A DNA stretch of 64,000 nt from assembly GCF_000515215.1 (NCBI RefSeq), contig NZ_KI911557.1, forward strand, positions 3,839,741-3,903,740. The letters are read 5' to 3'. This document shows positions 28,401 through 36,838 of this stretch, in pieces. Both the position numbers and the translations under genes were made by a program. The notes beneath the pieces are model-generated. The model was not told the DNA's origin, did no database searches, and saw nothing but the letters and a program-made list of their open reading frames with translations. Source of the stretch: Methylomonas sp. 11b (GTDB lineage: Bacteria; Pseudomonadota; Gammaproteobacteria; Methylococcales; Methylomonadaceae). Each line of letters begins with the position of its first letter. Within the stretch, counting starts at the first letter, position 1.

Positions 28401-28757
28401 ATGATTACATTAACCGAAAGCGCCATTCAAGCCGTGGGCCGTTTTATCAGCAGTTCCGACAAGCCGACCGGTGGGCTGCGCATCGAAGTGACCGATGGCG
28501 GTTGTTCCGGGTTGTCTTACGGCATGAAACTGGAAGCGAAAGAAAATCAAGATGACACCGTTATCGATTGTGGCGCCGTCAAAGTGTTTGTAGACCCGTT
28601 GAGCCTGCCCAGCCTGGATGGCATGTCTATCGATTTCGTCGATAGCCTGGAAGGTTCTGGCTTCAAATTTACCAATCCCAACGCGGTTAAAAGCTGTGCC
28701 TGCGGATCATCGTTTACCACCGGAGACGCCGGCGGTACACCAAAAACCTGTTCTTAA
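28401..28757 (+). CDS. nif-associated A-type Fe-S carrier (IscA/HesB)
   Basis: The 118 aa protein carries the three conserved cysteines of A-type carriers: GGCSGLSYG (Cys36) and the C-terminal SCACGSSF pair. It likely holds or delivers Fe-S clusters for nitrogenase maturation. The long open frame upstream is not coding. The ATG at 28401 with AGGAGA eight bases before it was chosen. It is first in an iscA-nifU-nifS operon. This equals the iscA(nif)-nifU-nifS order of Azotobacter. Confidence 0.93.
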   Translation: MITLTESAIQAVGRFISSSDKPTGGLRIEVTDGGCSGLSYGMKLEAKENQDDTVIDCGAVKVFVDPLSLPSLDGMSIDFVDSLEGSGFKFTNPNAVKSCACGSSFTTGDAGGTPKTCS

Positions 28758-28775
28758 GAATTCGAGGAAATAGCT

Positions 28776-29687
28776 ATGTGGGATTATTCAGATAAAGTAA
28801 AAGATCACTTCTTCAACCCAAAAAATGCCGGCGCGGTTGCGGGTGCTAATGCCATTGGCGAAGTGGGTTCCATCAGTTGCGGCGACGCTTTGCGTTTGAC
28901 CTTGAAGGTCAACGACGACACTGAAGTGATCGAAGATGCCGGTTTTCAAACCTTCGGTTGTGGCTCGGCGATTGCGTCTTCTTCAGTGCTGACCGAAATC
29001 ATCAAAGGCCTGACTTTAGACGAAGCCTTAAAAGTCACCAACCAAGACATCGCCGCCGAATTGGACGGCCTGCCACCGGAAAAAATGCACTGTTCAGTCA
29101 TGGGCCGGGAAGCCTTGCAAGCGGCTGTTGCTAACTATCGCGGCGAAGAGTGGAAAGACGATCATGAAGAAGGCGCCCTGGTTTGCAAATGCTTTGCCAT
29201 CGATGCGGTGATGATCGAAGAAATGGTCTGGGCTAACAAGTTGCGTACTGTTGAAGACGTGACCAACTACACCAAAGCCGGCGGAGGTTGCGCGGCCTGC
29301 CACGAAGACATCGAAGCAATCCTGGAAAAAGTTCTGAAAGAGCGCGGCGAGACTTTCGACCCGAATGCGGCGCCGGTCGCCAAACCCGAGCCTGTGGTTG
29401 CCAAAGGCCCGCTGACCAACCTGCAACGCATCAAGAAAATCGAAGAAGTGATCATGTCCTTCCGTCCGCAATTGATGGCCGACGGCGGCGACGTGGAATT
29501 AGTGGAAGTGGTCGACAAAACCGCTTACGTGAATATGACCGGCGCTTGCAACGGTTGCCAAATGTCTGCCATGACCATTGCCGGCATTCAGCAACGTTTG
29601 ATGGAAGTGATGGGCGAATTCATTAAGGTCGTGCCGGCCTCGCAAATGCCGAAACTGGTCACGATTGAGGAGGCCAGTCATGCCTGA
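28776..29687 (+). CDS. nifU: Fe-S cluster scaffold NifU
   Basis: The 303 aa modular scaffold has an IscU-like N-domain with Cys35, Cys62 and Cys106. A central permanent [2Fe-2S] ferredoxin-like domain has Cys137, Cys139, Cys172 and Cys175. The C-terminal Nfu domain has GACNGC (Cys258, Cys261). All assembly cysteines are present. It builds clusters for nitrogenase with NifS. Its stop overlaps the nifS start by 8 bp. Confidence 0.98.
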   Translation: MWDYSDKVKDHFFNPKNAGAVAGANAIGEVGSISCGDALRLTLKVNDDTEVIEDAGFQTFGCGSAIASSSVLTEIIKGLTLDEALKVTNQDIAAELDGLPPEKMHCSVMGREALQAAVANYRGEEWKDDHEEGALVCKCFAIDAVMIEEMVWANKLRTVEDVTNYTKAGGGCAACHEDIEAILEKVLKERGETFDPNAAPVAKPEPVVAKGPLTNLQRIKKIEEVIMSFRPQLMADGGDVELVEVVDKTAYVNMTGACNGCQMSAMTIAGIQQRLMEVMGEFIKVVPASQMPKLVTIEEASHA

Positions 29688-30894
29688 TATTTATCTGGAT
29701 AACAACGCGACCACCAAGGTGGACAGCGCGGTAGTCGATGTGATGATCCCTTATTTTACCGAGTACTTTGGTAATCCATCGTCTATCCATCGCTTCGCCG
29801 ACGGCGTGGCTAAAGCCATCAAGAAGGCGCGCTCGCAAGTGCAAGAGTTGATTGGTGCCGAGCACGATTCGGAGATTATTTTCACATCCTGCGGCACGGA
29901 ATCCGATTCGACGGCAATCTTGTCGGCGATCAAGGCCCAGCCCAATCGTAAGGAAATCATCACCACCTCGGTGGAACATCCGGCTATTTTGGCTTTGTGC
30001 GAAAACCTGGAGAAAGAGGGCTACACGATACATCGCATGCCGGTGGACAAATGCGGCCGCTTGAATCTGGAAGCTTACAAAAACCTGTTATCCGACGAAG
30101 TGGCGATTGTGTCGGTGATGTGGGCGAACAACGAAACCGGCACCATCTTTCCGGTGGTGGAAATGGCTGAAATGGCCAATGCGGCCGGCGTGATGTTCCA
30201 TACCGATGCGGTGCAGGCGGTCGGCAAGATTCCGATGATGTTGCAAGACACCAAGATCGATATGTTGTCGATTTCCGGCCACAAATTGCATGCACCCAAA
30301 GGTATAGGTGTGTTGTATCTGCGCCGCGGTACCCGTTTTCGTCCGTTATTACGCGGAGGTCATCAAGAGCGCGGTCGTCGGGCCGGTACTGAAAATACCG
30401 CGTCGATTGTCGGCTTGGGTAAAGCCTGCGAACTGGCGCTGGAGCACATGGAATACGAAAACGTGCAGGTCAAAGCCATGCGCGACCGCCTGGAGCAAGG
30501 TATCATTGCCGCCGTGCCGCACTGCTTTATCACCGGCGATTTGAACAACCGCTTGCCCAATACCACTGACATTGCGTTCGAGTATATCGAGGGCGAAGCG
30601 ATTTTGATGCTGTTGAACAAAGCGGGTATCGCGGCTTCCAGCGGTTCGGCGTGTACCTCGGGTTCTCTGGAGCCTTCGCACGTGATGCGGGCGATGGACA
30701 TTCCTTACACCGCCGCGCACGGTACTATCCGCTTTTCCTTCTCGCGCTATAACACTATGAACGAAGTCGACGAAGTCCTGAAAGTGATGCCAAGCATTGT
30801 CGCCACTTTGCGGAAACTGTCGCCTTATTGGGACAGCATCAACAACGAACCGGTTGCTGATCCGGAACAGGCCTTCCAGCCGACTTATGCTTGA
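29680..30894 (+). CDS. nifS: Cysteine desulfurase NifS
   Basis: The 404 aa PLP enzyme supplies sulfur to NifU. The PLP lysine is in [10 protein letters not shown] (Lys202). The persulfide cysteine is in [15 protein letters not shown] (Cys325). The N-terminus IYLDNNATT is standard. ATG at 29680, inside the end of nifU, was chosen over an upstream in-frame start because it has GGAGG before it and gives the family N-terminus. Confidence 0.98.
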   Translation: MPDIYLDNNATTKVDSAVVDVMIPYFTEYFGNPSSIHRFADGVAKAIKKARSQVQELIGAEHDSEIIFTSCGTESDSTAILSAIKAQPNRKEIITTSVEHPAILALCENLEKEGYTIHRMPVDKCGRLNLEAYKNLLSDEVAIVSVMWANNETGTIFPVVEMAEMANAAGVMFHTDAVQAVGKIPMMLQDTKIDMLSISGHKLHAPKGIGVLYLRRGTRFRPLLRGGHQERGRRAGTENTASIVGLGKACELALEHMEYENVQVKAMRDRLEQGIIAAVPHCFITGDLNNRLPNTTDIAFEYIEGEAILMLLNKAGIAASSGSACTSGSLEPSHVMRAMDIPYTAAHGTIRFSFSRYNTMNEVDEVLKVMPSIVATLRKLSPYWDSINNEPVADPEQAFQPTYA

Positions 30895-31028
30895 TTGAGC
30901 GCATCAATTGGTCGGGTTTGCTCTGGTGATAAATCATGCCAGGCGCAATCCGGCCAGTTTGGTTTTGAGTTTTGAATCAACGCGGCTGAAGCCGGTGTTG
31001 TAACCAATAATTTTGACTGAGGATTGTT

Positions 31029-31289
31029 ATGGCTGAGACGCTTGCTGATTTACACGCGGTATTGTCCAAGATGGAAGCCGCATTGAGTTCCATCACCGAA
31101 TTCAACGCGGAAGTGCTTGAGTTTGTTGATGTCCACTATTCGACGTTGTTGAATGATCAAAAAGTCGTCCAGGTTTTCAAGAATGTTGGTGACGCCGAGG
31201 ATGAATTGCAAAGACAACTGAATTTTCTGCGTTCAAGGTTGGCCGCCGGCATAGCAGAATTCAAATCGGTTTGTGAAGCCGAAAGTTGA
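31029..31289 (+). CDS. Small helical protein downstream of nifS, 86 aa
   Basis: I do not recognise this family. The 86 residues are predicted all-helical and acidic, with one cysteine near the end (SVCEAES). There is no signal peptide or membrane segment. It follows nifS by 134 bp and precedes a bidirectional terminator, so it may be the last gene of the iscA-nifU-nifS transcript. A reasonable ribosome-binding site (GAGGA) precedes the ATG. Function unknown. Confidence 0.55.
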   Translation: MAETLADLHAVLSKMEAALSSITEFNAEVLEFVDVHYSTLLNDQKVVQVFKNVGDAEDELQRQLNFLRSRLAAGIAEFKSVCEAES

Positions 31290-31423
31290 ACGCTGTAAGC
31301 CAACACCTTGGCTTAAATCGTTAGCCCAGTCCTAGTTTGCCCCGAGGCTTTAGCAGATTGCGATGTTTCGGAGTTGTTAGTTGCATTGATGCTCAATGAT
31401 TGTCGGCTTATCTCAGGACCCAA

Positions 31424-31449
31424 AAAAGGCGGTTGAGCAACCGCCTTTT
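31424..31449. terminator. Bidirectional hairpin terminator
   Basis: AAAAGGCGGTT, a GAGC loop and AACCGCCTTTT form a symmetric hairpin with A and T runs on the two sides. It can serve the plus-strand gene ending at 31289 and the minus-strand remnant ending at 31474. Confidence 0.8.
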
Positions 31450-31473
31450 CTGCATTTTGCAGGAGCAGTTCGC

Positions 31474-31701
31474 TCAAACCCTTCTGGTTTTTCGGGTAAG
31501 GCCCTGGCCAGCCTTTTTAAGGCTAACGACCCAGCCGGCAAACCCGGAAACAAACAACCAAATGCCAGTTGGAATCGGTACGGCCGCGGGTGCGGCTACA
31601 TCAAAGGCAATCTCGCCAATTTCCGAAACCCGATAGGCTTCGTAATAAGAGTTGATTTTTAAGCGCACGTAGCGCGCTTCGCTGTCAACCAAGTCGAACA
31701 C
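31474..31701 (-). pseudogene. 3' remnant of a discoidin-like protein with PEP-CTERM-type tail
   Basis: The 75 residue frame starts with the end of what looks like an F5/8 type C (discoidin) domain (ARYVRLKINSYY...GEIAFDV). It then has a sorting tail: VPIPTGIWLFVSGFAG, a hydrophobic helix, and basic residues. The frame is closed upstream by a TGA two codons before the GTG start, and no signal peptide exists. It is therefore only the 3' end of a formerly larger exported protein. The homology call is by motif recognition only. Confidence 0.55.
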
Positions 31702-31794
31702 CGTTCAAGCAGCCGGGTGACACCGGCCCGAATCCAACAGCGGCAAAGCAGGTGAAAACAGCCGAGGCACTCGCCGCTTTCACCGAGCAATGAC

Positions 31795-32772
31795 TTAAGC
31801 CGGACGGCGTTTGGCGAAAAGTAATCCCATCAGTCCACTAACCAAGAATACGATGGATCCAGGCAGCGGCACTTGGCTGACTACTGCGCCGGCAAAAAGT
31901 GCATGCACTTGCGTAGTTGGATGGAAATCGTCCCAAAATACCCGGCTGGCCGGATCGGAACAAACGTCAGGCAAGCTGACACAAGCTTCCGTGCTGTTGG
32001 TAAAGCCGTAAGCGGTTGGATTTTGGATCACAGCGGTAAAAAAATTATACGCATCGAATTCCACAATTTGAGTATTGGGCGACAACAAGGACAGTGCGTC
32101 GAGTCGGTTGGTTAGTTCCTGGTTGAATGTCAATGAATAATTCTGTGCTGCCATTAACACGTTTGACGGCAGAGATTGCGCGAACGGGGTGATGCTCAAG
32201 TCCGGCAAATTCGGCACCACGATATGTTGTGCGCCATAGCCGATTAGCGCGCCGACATAGTTGGCAATATTTGCCGCTGCTGCTGTCGCGGAGTTACCCG
32301 TCAAAAAGTCGTTGGCCCCACCCCAGACAAAAAATAGCGAATCCGGAGTTACCGCCGCAGTGAATTGCGCTGAAAACAAACCGAATTGTTGTGCCATGCC
32401 TGGGGCAAGTAATGAGCCTTGGCTGGTTTGGCTGCCGCCATCGCCCTCATTGCCTATCCCCGTCGTTGAGCCGGCTACCGCGAAATTAAAAAAATTGCCG
32501 GCATTACCTCCACCCGAAAGCGCTGAGTTGGCTATATATTCCGCGGCTGTCGGACCGTTGCTGATGCGGCCCTGGTAATAAGGCGGGCAGGGGTGGTCAG
32601 AATCGCATTTTCCGCCCAGGTTATAGGCGCTCAGTACCGAGGAAGCGCTAGATCCGCTGTCGGAGAGGCTGTCGCCGAATACGAATAAATTTGAAAAAGG
32701 TGTCGCACCAACTTGGCTGCTTGCCAGGAGCGATGCGAAAAATAGTGCAATTGAATAGGGCTTTTTTGTCAT
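31795..32772 (-). CDS. Exported SGNH/GDSL hydrolase with VPLP-type C-terminal sorting signal
   Basis: The 325 aa protein has a signal peptide (about 1-23). The GDSL block follows as FVFGDSLSDSG (nucleophile Ser), with block III as VWGGANDF and the Asp-His pair in WDDFHPT. It ends in VPLPGSIVFLVSGLMGLLFAKRR, a PEP-CTERM-class signal read in pieces (VPLP motif, helix, basic end). It should be an esterase or lipase processed by an exosortase system and delivered to the surface or exopolysaccharide. ATG at 32772 (preceded by GGAGA) was chosen over an upstream in-frame ATG. The 32773-33050 stretch behind it holds no convincing gene. Confidence 0.85.
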   Translation of the reverse strand: MTKKPYSIALFFASLLASSQVGATPFSNLFVFGDSLSDSGSSASSVLSAYNLGGKCDSDHPCPPYYQGRISNGPTAAEYIANSALSGGGNAGNFFNFAVAGSTTGIGNEGDGGSQTSQGSLLAPGMAQQFGLFSAQFTAAVTPDSLFFVWGGANDFLTGNSATAAAANIANYVGALIGYGAQHIVVPNLPDLSITPFAQSLPSNVLMAAQNYSLTFNQELTNRLDALSLLSPNTQIVEFDAYNFFTAVIQNPTAYGFTNSTEACVSLPDVCSDPASRVFWDDFHPTTQVHALFAGAVVSQVPLPGSIVFLVSGLMGLLFAKRRPA

Positions 32773-33050
32773 GTTTGTCTCCAGTAGTGATCTGTCAATC
32801 GGTGAAATGAAAGCGTTCATAAATAAACAACAGTATTGCCGAAGCGCATATCGTCGTCATGCGGCGGCAAGAGCCGGATGCCGGCGGAATAGTGCGGATC
32901 GAGGCATCGGGAGCGGTCTCAATCAACGCAACCGAATTGAGACTCTATCAGCCTAACTCAGGAGGGACGTTCTCGGCAACTGCCAACAGTTTGCCGGTGG
33001 TGCCGAAATTTTATACGTTCACAGCCTCGTTTGCAGTCACGATGATAAAT

Positions 33051-33066
33051 TGTCGTGTTTGCGACA
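33051..33066. promoter_or_regulatory. NifA-type upstream activator site (nifV operon)
   Basis: TGTCGTGTTTGCGACA is a TGT-N10-ACA site embedded in a longer perfect inverted repeat (ATTGTCG / CGACAAT). It lies 98 bp upstream of the -24 element of the nifV promoter. Confidence 0.78.
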
Positions 33067-33148
33067 ATTCGTCTTGCTCTTCCGAGCTTGTCTTGTCGAC
33101 ATCCTGCCAATACCTTCGCTCAAGCCATAATTCTTCAAGCTTTTTCAG

Positions 33149-33165
33149 TTGGCAAGTCTTTTGCA
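33149..33165 (+). promoter_or_regulatory. Sigma-54 promoter of the nifV operon
   Basis: TTGGCAAGTCTTTTGCA matches TGGCACG-N4-TTGCW with one change. GG at 33151-33152 and GC at 33163-33164 are exactly 10 bp apart. It lies about 70 bp before the nifV start and presumably drives the whole nifV-to-nifF run. Confidence 0.88.
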
Positions 33166-33235
33166 TCAATCCTATCGAAGGCGTTATTCACGCTCCGGTT
33201 TTCTAATCTTTAACTTTGCGACTCAAGGTTTAACC

Positions 33236-34357
33236 ATGAAAAGCAACTCCAACATCATCATCGACGACACCACGCTCCGCGATGGCGAGCAGTCGGCTGG
33301 CGTGGTGTTCTCGCTGGCGGAAAAGTTAGCGATTGCCGCACAGTTGTCCGCGTTGGGTGTGCCTGAATTGGAGATTGGAATTCCGGCCATGGGCGCACAG
33401 GAACGGGACGAAATCAAAGCCATCGCCGCGTTAAAACTGCCCAGCAATTTATTGGTGTGGTCCAGAATGCGCGATGACGATTTGCAGCATTGTCTGGGTT
33501 TGGGCGTGACCAGTATCGATCTGTCCATTTCCGCTTCCGACCAACACATTCAACACAAACTCAAACAAAGCCGGGCCTGGGTGCTGGCCACCATCGAACG
33601 CTGTGTGAAAACTGCGGTTGATGCCGGTATGCAGGTATGTGTGGGCGCCGAGGATGCTTCCCGCGCCGACAGCGATTTTCTGGCGTTGATGGCCGAAGCG
33701 GCGCAAGCAGCCGGTGCGTACCGGATCCGCTTCGCCGACACGGTCGGCATCATGGAGCCGTTCGGCGTCTTCGAAGCGATACGCAAACTGCGCGCCGTCA
33801 CCGATATGGACATTGAAATGCACGCCCATGATGATCTGGGGCTGGCAACCGCCAACACCCTGGCCGCGGCATTCGCCGGCGCTACCCACGTCAATACCAC
33901 CGTCAACGGCTTAGGAGAACGGGCCGGTAATGCCGCTTTAGAAGAAGTGGTGGTGGGCTTGAAACAGCTTTACGGCTTTGAAACCGGTGTGGATTTGCGC
34001 AATTTTCCCGGCCTGTCCCGTCAGGTGGCGACCGCTTCCGGCGATACGATAGGCAGCCGCAAAAGTTTGATCGGCCGCGATGTGTTCAGCCACGAAGCCG
34101 GTATCCACGTTGATGGCTTGCTAAAAGATCCTAACAATTATCAAGGCGTGGACCCTGCCTTGGTCGGCCGTAGCCACCAGTTGGTGCTGGGTAAACATTC
34201 CGGTAGTCAAGGCGTGATGCACGCCTACAAACAACTAGGCATCCAAATTAACCGCTGGCAGGCCGGCCGCCTGCTGCCGCTGATTCGCGAGTTTGTCAGT
34301 TTGCACAAACGCGCACCGCAATCGACCGATTTGAATCAATTTTTACACAGCCTATAG
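33236..34357 (+). CDS. nifV: Homocitrate synthase NifV
   Basis: The 373 aa enzyme condenses acetyl-CoA with 2-oxoglutarate to give homocitrate, the organic ligand of FeMo-cofactor. Family motifs include [30 protein letters not shown] (metal ligands) and [18 protein letters not shown] at 33236 was chosen over the longer open frame because it follows the sigma-54 promoter and gives the usual N-terminus. It heads a long nif accessory operon. Confidence 0.97.
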   Translation: MKSNSNIIIDDTTLRDGEQSAGVVFSLAEKLAIAAQLSALGVPELEIGIPAMGAQERDEIKAIAALKLPSNLLVWSRMRDDDLQHCLGLGVTSIDLSISASDQHIQHKLKQSRAWVLATIERCVKTAVDAGMQVCVGAEDASRADSDFLALMAEAAQAAGAYRIRFADTVGIMEPFGVFEAIRKLRAVTDMDIEMHAHDDLGLATANTLAAAFAGATHVNTTVNGLGERAGNAALEEVVVGLKQLYGFETGVDLRNFPGLSRQVATASGDTIGSRKSLIGRDVFSHEAGIHVDGLLKDPNNYQGVDPALVGRSHQLVLGKHSGSQGVMHAYKQLGIQINRWQAGRLLPLIREFVSLHKRAPQSTDLNQFLHSL

Positions 34358-34368
34358 TGAGGTGTCAG

Positions 34369-34536
34369 ATGAGTAGCAATCGTCAAAAACCAGCCGTGCC
34401 CAGCACCGCAAAAGTGGACGTACCGCAGCAAACTGTGGCGCAGCACGAACTGCCGGATGACCGTTACCCCGGTTCGTTCTTCCGGGTGCCCGGCGTGCCT
34501 ATGCCCGGTAAAACCACCTGGAGCTTGGCAAAATGA
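34369..34536 (+). CDS. Small ORF between nifV and cysE, 55 aa
   Basis: The proline-rich, soluble 55 residue peptide begins [12 protein letters not shown] and ends [17 protein letters not shown] ribosome-binding site precedes its ATG, and its TGA overlaps the cysE ATG (ATGA). Both features argue for real, coupled translation. The second half ([20 protein letters not shown]) looks ordered and short-motif-like. I do not recognise a family. Confidence 0.6.
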   Translation: MSSNRQKPAVPSTAKVDVPQQTVAQHELPDDRYPGSFFRVPGVPMPGKTTWSLAK

Positions 34537-35309
34537 TGTTCTTCTCGCCGTCGCGTCCCAGCGTTGCATCCGGACTCTGGCAAGACTGGCGCGACGATGT
34601 GGCTTGCGTGTTTGCCCGGGACCCGGCAGCGCGCGGTTTACCGGAAGTGTTACTGGCTTACCCCGGCGTGCATGCCGTGTTGCTGCATCGGGTGACTAAT
34701 CGCTTGTGGCATGCCGATTGGAAATTGACTGCACGCTTATTGGCAGCTTTTGCCCGCTGGCTGACCAACGTCGATATTCATCCGGGTGCGACGATAGGTA
34801 AACGCTTTTTTATCGATCACGGCGCCGGAGTGGTGATCGGCGAAACCGCCGAGATCGGTAACGACGTGACGATGTATCACGGCGTGACGCTGGGCGGCAC
34901 CACCTGGAACAAGGAAAAACGCCATCCGACGCTAGGCAACAATGTGTTGATCGGTGCCGGTGCCAAGATCCTCGGTGCGATCAATCTGGGTGATAACGTC
35001 CGGGTCGGCGCCAACTCGGTGGTGATTAAAGACGTGCCGCCATGCTGCACCGTCATCGGCATTCCCGGCCGGATTATCCAGCAAAAAGGAATAAAAATTC
35101 AGGATCCACGCGGTATCGATCTGGACCACCATTTGGTGCCGGACCCGGTCGGCAAAGCGCTGAGTTGCTTGGTGGACCGTTTGGACGAATTGGAAAACAA
35201 TCAAAAACGCTTTGTGGTAGCGGAAGAAACCTGCGGCAGCTGCGAAGCGGAAGGTGTCTGCCACGGCGAAGAAGTGGTGGTCCTGAAGCAGGCGGCGGGT
35301 GGCAAGTGA
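34533..35309 (+). CDS. cysE: Serine O-acetyltransferase, nif-associated
   Basis: The enzyme makes O-acetylserine, supplying cysteine for NifS. The 258 aa product has the CysE N-terminal helical part ([18 protein letters not shown]) and a left-handed beta-helix of hexapeptide repeats ([24 protein letters not shown]-type loop YHGVTLGGT). The final 30 residues carry [10 protein letters not shown], a cysteine-rich tail not usual in CysE. Gene order matches cysE1 of the Azotobacter nif region. A one-codon-later ATG is an alternative start. Confidence 0.94.
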   Translation: MMFFSPSRPSVASGLWQDWRDDVACVFARDPAARGLPEVLLAYPGVHAVLLHRVTNRLWHADWKLTARLLAAFARWLTNVDIHPGATIGKRFFIDHGAGVVIGETAEIGNDVTMYHGVTLGGTTWNKEKRHPTLGNNVLIGAGAKILGAINLGDNVRVGANSVVIKDVPPCCTVIGIPGRIIQQKGIKIQDPRGIDLDHHLVPDPVGKALSCLVDRLDELENNQKRFVVAEETCGSCEAEGVCHGEEVVVLKQAAGGK

Positions 35310-35848
35310 TGGAAATGGATCTGTTGCAATTCGACGCCAAGGATCTGTACTACGAGAAGGCGGACAGCCAGGAAGTGGAGGACTTAATCCAATACGCTTC
35401 CGAACTCTACGCCAGCGGCGAAGCGGAACTGCCGCTATTACAAGCCTATTTGCGGGCGCCGGAATCCTTGAATGTGCTGGTGTCGCTAAATCGATTTTAT
35501 TACTACCAGCATCGCTTGACCGAAGCTTTGTTGATTTCCGAGAGAGCGTTGGAGCTGATACGGCCCGGCATCGATTTCCCGGAAGATTGGCGGCAATTGG
35601 AAAGAGCGCATATCAGCGAAGCGCCGAAAGACTTGCTGACCCGGATCAGGCTGTATTTGTTCACCTTGAAATCCATCGGCTTTTTGAATATGCGCTTGGA
35701 AAACCTGGAACTGAGCAAGGCGATTTTTGAAAAATTGGTGTCATTGGATGACAAAGACCGGATCGGTGCACGCGGCTTGCTGGAGTTAGTCGTGCGTCGT
35801 CAAGAAGCGGCAGAAGGCATTTTCCGGATGCCGGAAGTTTTCGGGTAG
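35309..35848 (+). CDS. TPR-like helical protein in the nif operon, 179 aa
   Basis: The 179 aa acidic helical protein shows TPR-like helix pairs (RFYYYQHRLTEALLISERAL and LENLELSKAIFEKLVSLDDKDRIGARGLLEL in pieces). The ATG overlaps the cysE stop by one base (TGATG), so it is coupled to cysE. The frame is open further upstream inside cysE but those codons are not used. TPR-like proteins of this kind may recruit or hold apo-nitrogenase or its assembly factors. That is inference from context. Confidence 0.75.
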   Translation: MEMDLLQFDAKDLYYEKADSQEVEDLIQYASELYASGEAELPLLQAYLRAPESLNVLVSLNRFYYYQHRLTEALLISERALELIRPGIDFPEDWRQLERAHISEAPKDLLTRIRLYLFTLKSIGFLNMRLENLELSKAIFEKLVSLDDKDRIGARGLLELVVRRQEAAEGIFRMPEVFG

Positions 35849-35922
35849 GCATCGCCCGCTAATCAGATGCAAACGATAAGTGATGTTTGTTGTTCCGCGC
35901 AATTAACCTAAAGGTGATCGCC

Positions 35923-36045
35923 ATGATGAAGAAACAAAAATCCGATCCATTTTTGGCCCAAACAGCTGTGATGCTGGTGGTTTTATTAGTGGTGTACGCA
36001 TTGGGAGAACAACCTGCCAATCTTGATCACCTGATGATGAGGTAA
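35923..36045 (+). CDS. Single-helix membrane ORF upstream of nifW, 40 aa
   Basis: The 40 residue product has a basic N-terminus (MMKKQKSD), one hydrophobic helix (TAVMLVVLLVVYALG) and a short polar tail. Its TAA overlaps the possible nifW ATG (TAATG). An AAAGGTGA ribosome-binding site precedes it. It would be a small inner-membrane protein expressed with the nif genes. No family recognised. Confidence 0.6.
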   Translation: MMKKQKSDPFLAQTAVMLVVLLVVYALGEQPANLDHLMMR

Positions 36046-36365
36046 TGACGATGAGTTTAGAAGAAGATATGGAAGAGCTGGAAGCCGCGGAAGATTTTCT
36101 GCGGTATTTCGAGCTGGAATACGATACTACCGTCGTCCACGTCAACCGGCTACATATCCTGCAGCGCTTCCACAATTATCTGAGTCAAGCCGGCGAGAAC
36201 ATGCCGGAAGACGAAGATGCGCAACGGGAAGTCTACAAAAAGCTGTTGCATCGGGCTTACAGCGACTTCGTGGACTCCGACGCACAGACCGAAAAAGTAT
36301 TTAAGGTCTTTAAGATGATGGAGCCGCAAACCGTGTTTGTTTCCCTAGGGGATATTAAAACATGA
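36045..36365 (+). CDS. nifW: Nitrogenase-stabilising protein NifW
   Basis: The 106 aa protein matches NifW: AAEDFLRYFELEYD, VVHVNRLHILQRFHNYL and the closing VFKVFKMMEPQTVFVSL. NifW binds and protects MoFe protein during assembly or oxygen stress. Either the ATG at 36045 or the one at 36051 may initiate. The second has the better-spaced GAGG. It overlaps nifZ by 4 bp (ATGA). Confidence 0.95.
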   Translation: MTMSLEEDMEELEAAEDFLRYFELEYDTTVVHVNRLHILQRFHNYLSQAGENMPEDEDAQREVYKKLLHRAYSDFVDSDAQTEKVFKVFKMMEPQTVFVSLGDIKT

Positions 36366-36838
36366 TAGACGAACGTTACGATGAAGAGCGCTTCGAATTC
36401 GGCGAGCGTGTTAGGCTGACACGTAACGTCCGCAACGATGGCACGTATCCTGGCATGGATGTCGGCGACTTTTTGCTGCGCCGGGGTAGTGTCGGCAACG
36501 TGATTGAAGTGGGCACTTTCTTGCAAGATCAAGTGATCTACACCGTGCATTTTTTGGATGCGGGACGCATGGTAGGCTGCCGGGCCGAAGAATTGATCCC
36601 GGCCGATGCGCCCTGGAACCCAAGCCGTTTCGAGTTCCGCGACCAGGTGGTGTGCACGATAGACATCCCCACCCAAGAGGGCAGTTACCCCGCCGGCACC
36701 CAAGGTGAAATCCTGAAAGTATTGCGGGACAGCGATCCAATGCTCTACCACGTGCGTTTTCCGGGTAAAACCATGCAGGTACCCGAGAGCGTGCTGGAGC
36801 CGGCGGACCCGGCTACGTTTAAAGAACCGGAGGCATAA
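36362..36838 (+). CDS. nifZ: Nitrogenase P-cluster maturation protein NifZ
   Basis: The 158 aa protein has two related halves. The first is RLTRNVRNDGTYPG...FLLRRGSVGNVIEVGTFLQDQVIYTVHFLD with GCRAEELIP. The second (QVVCTIDIPTQEGSYPAGTQGEILKVL) is a degenerate copy. It acts in forming the second P-cluster of the MoFe protein. It is coupled to nifW and nifM by overlapping stop/start codons. Confidence 0.94.
   Translation: MIDERYDEERFEFGERVRLTRNVRNDGTYPGMDVGDFLLRRGSVGNVIEVGTFLQDQVIYTVHFLDAGRMVGCRAEELIPADAPWNPSRFEFRDQVVCTIDIPTQEGSYPAGTQGEILKVLRDSDPMLYHVRFPGKTMQVPESVLEPADPATFKEPEA

Noticed and set aside
32859..33206. 115 aa frame before nifV, with a hemagglutinin-repeat-like start (GGIVRIEASGAVSI)
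   Set aside because: It runs through the NifA site and the sigma-54 promoter and lacks a ribosome-binding site. The resemblance is too short to call a remnant.
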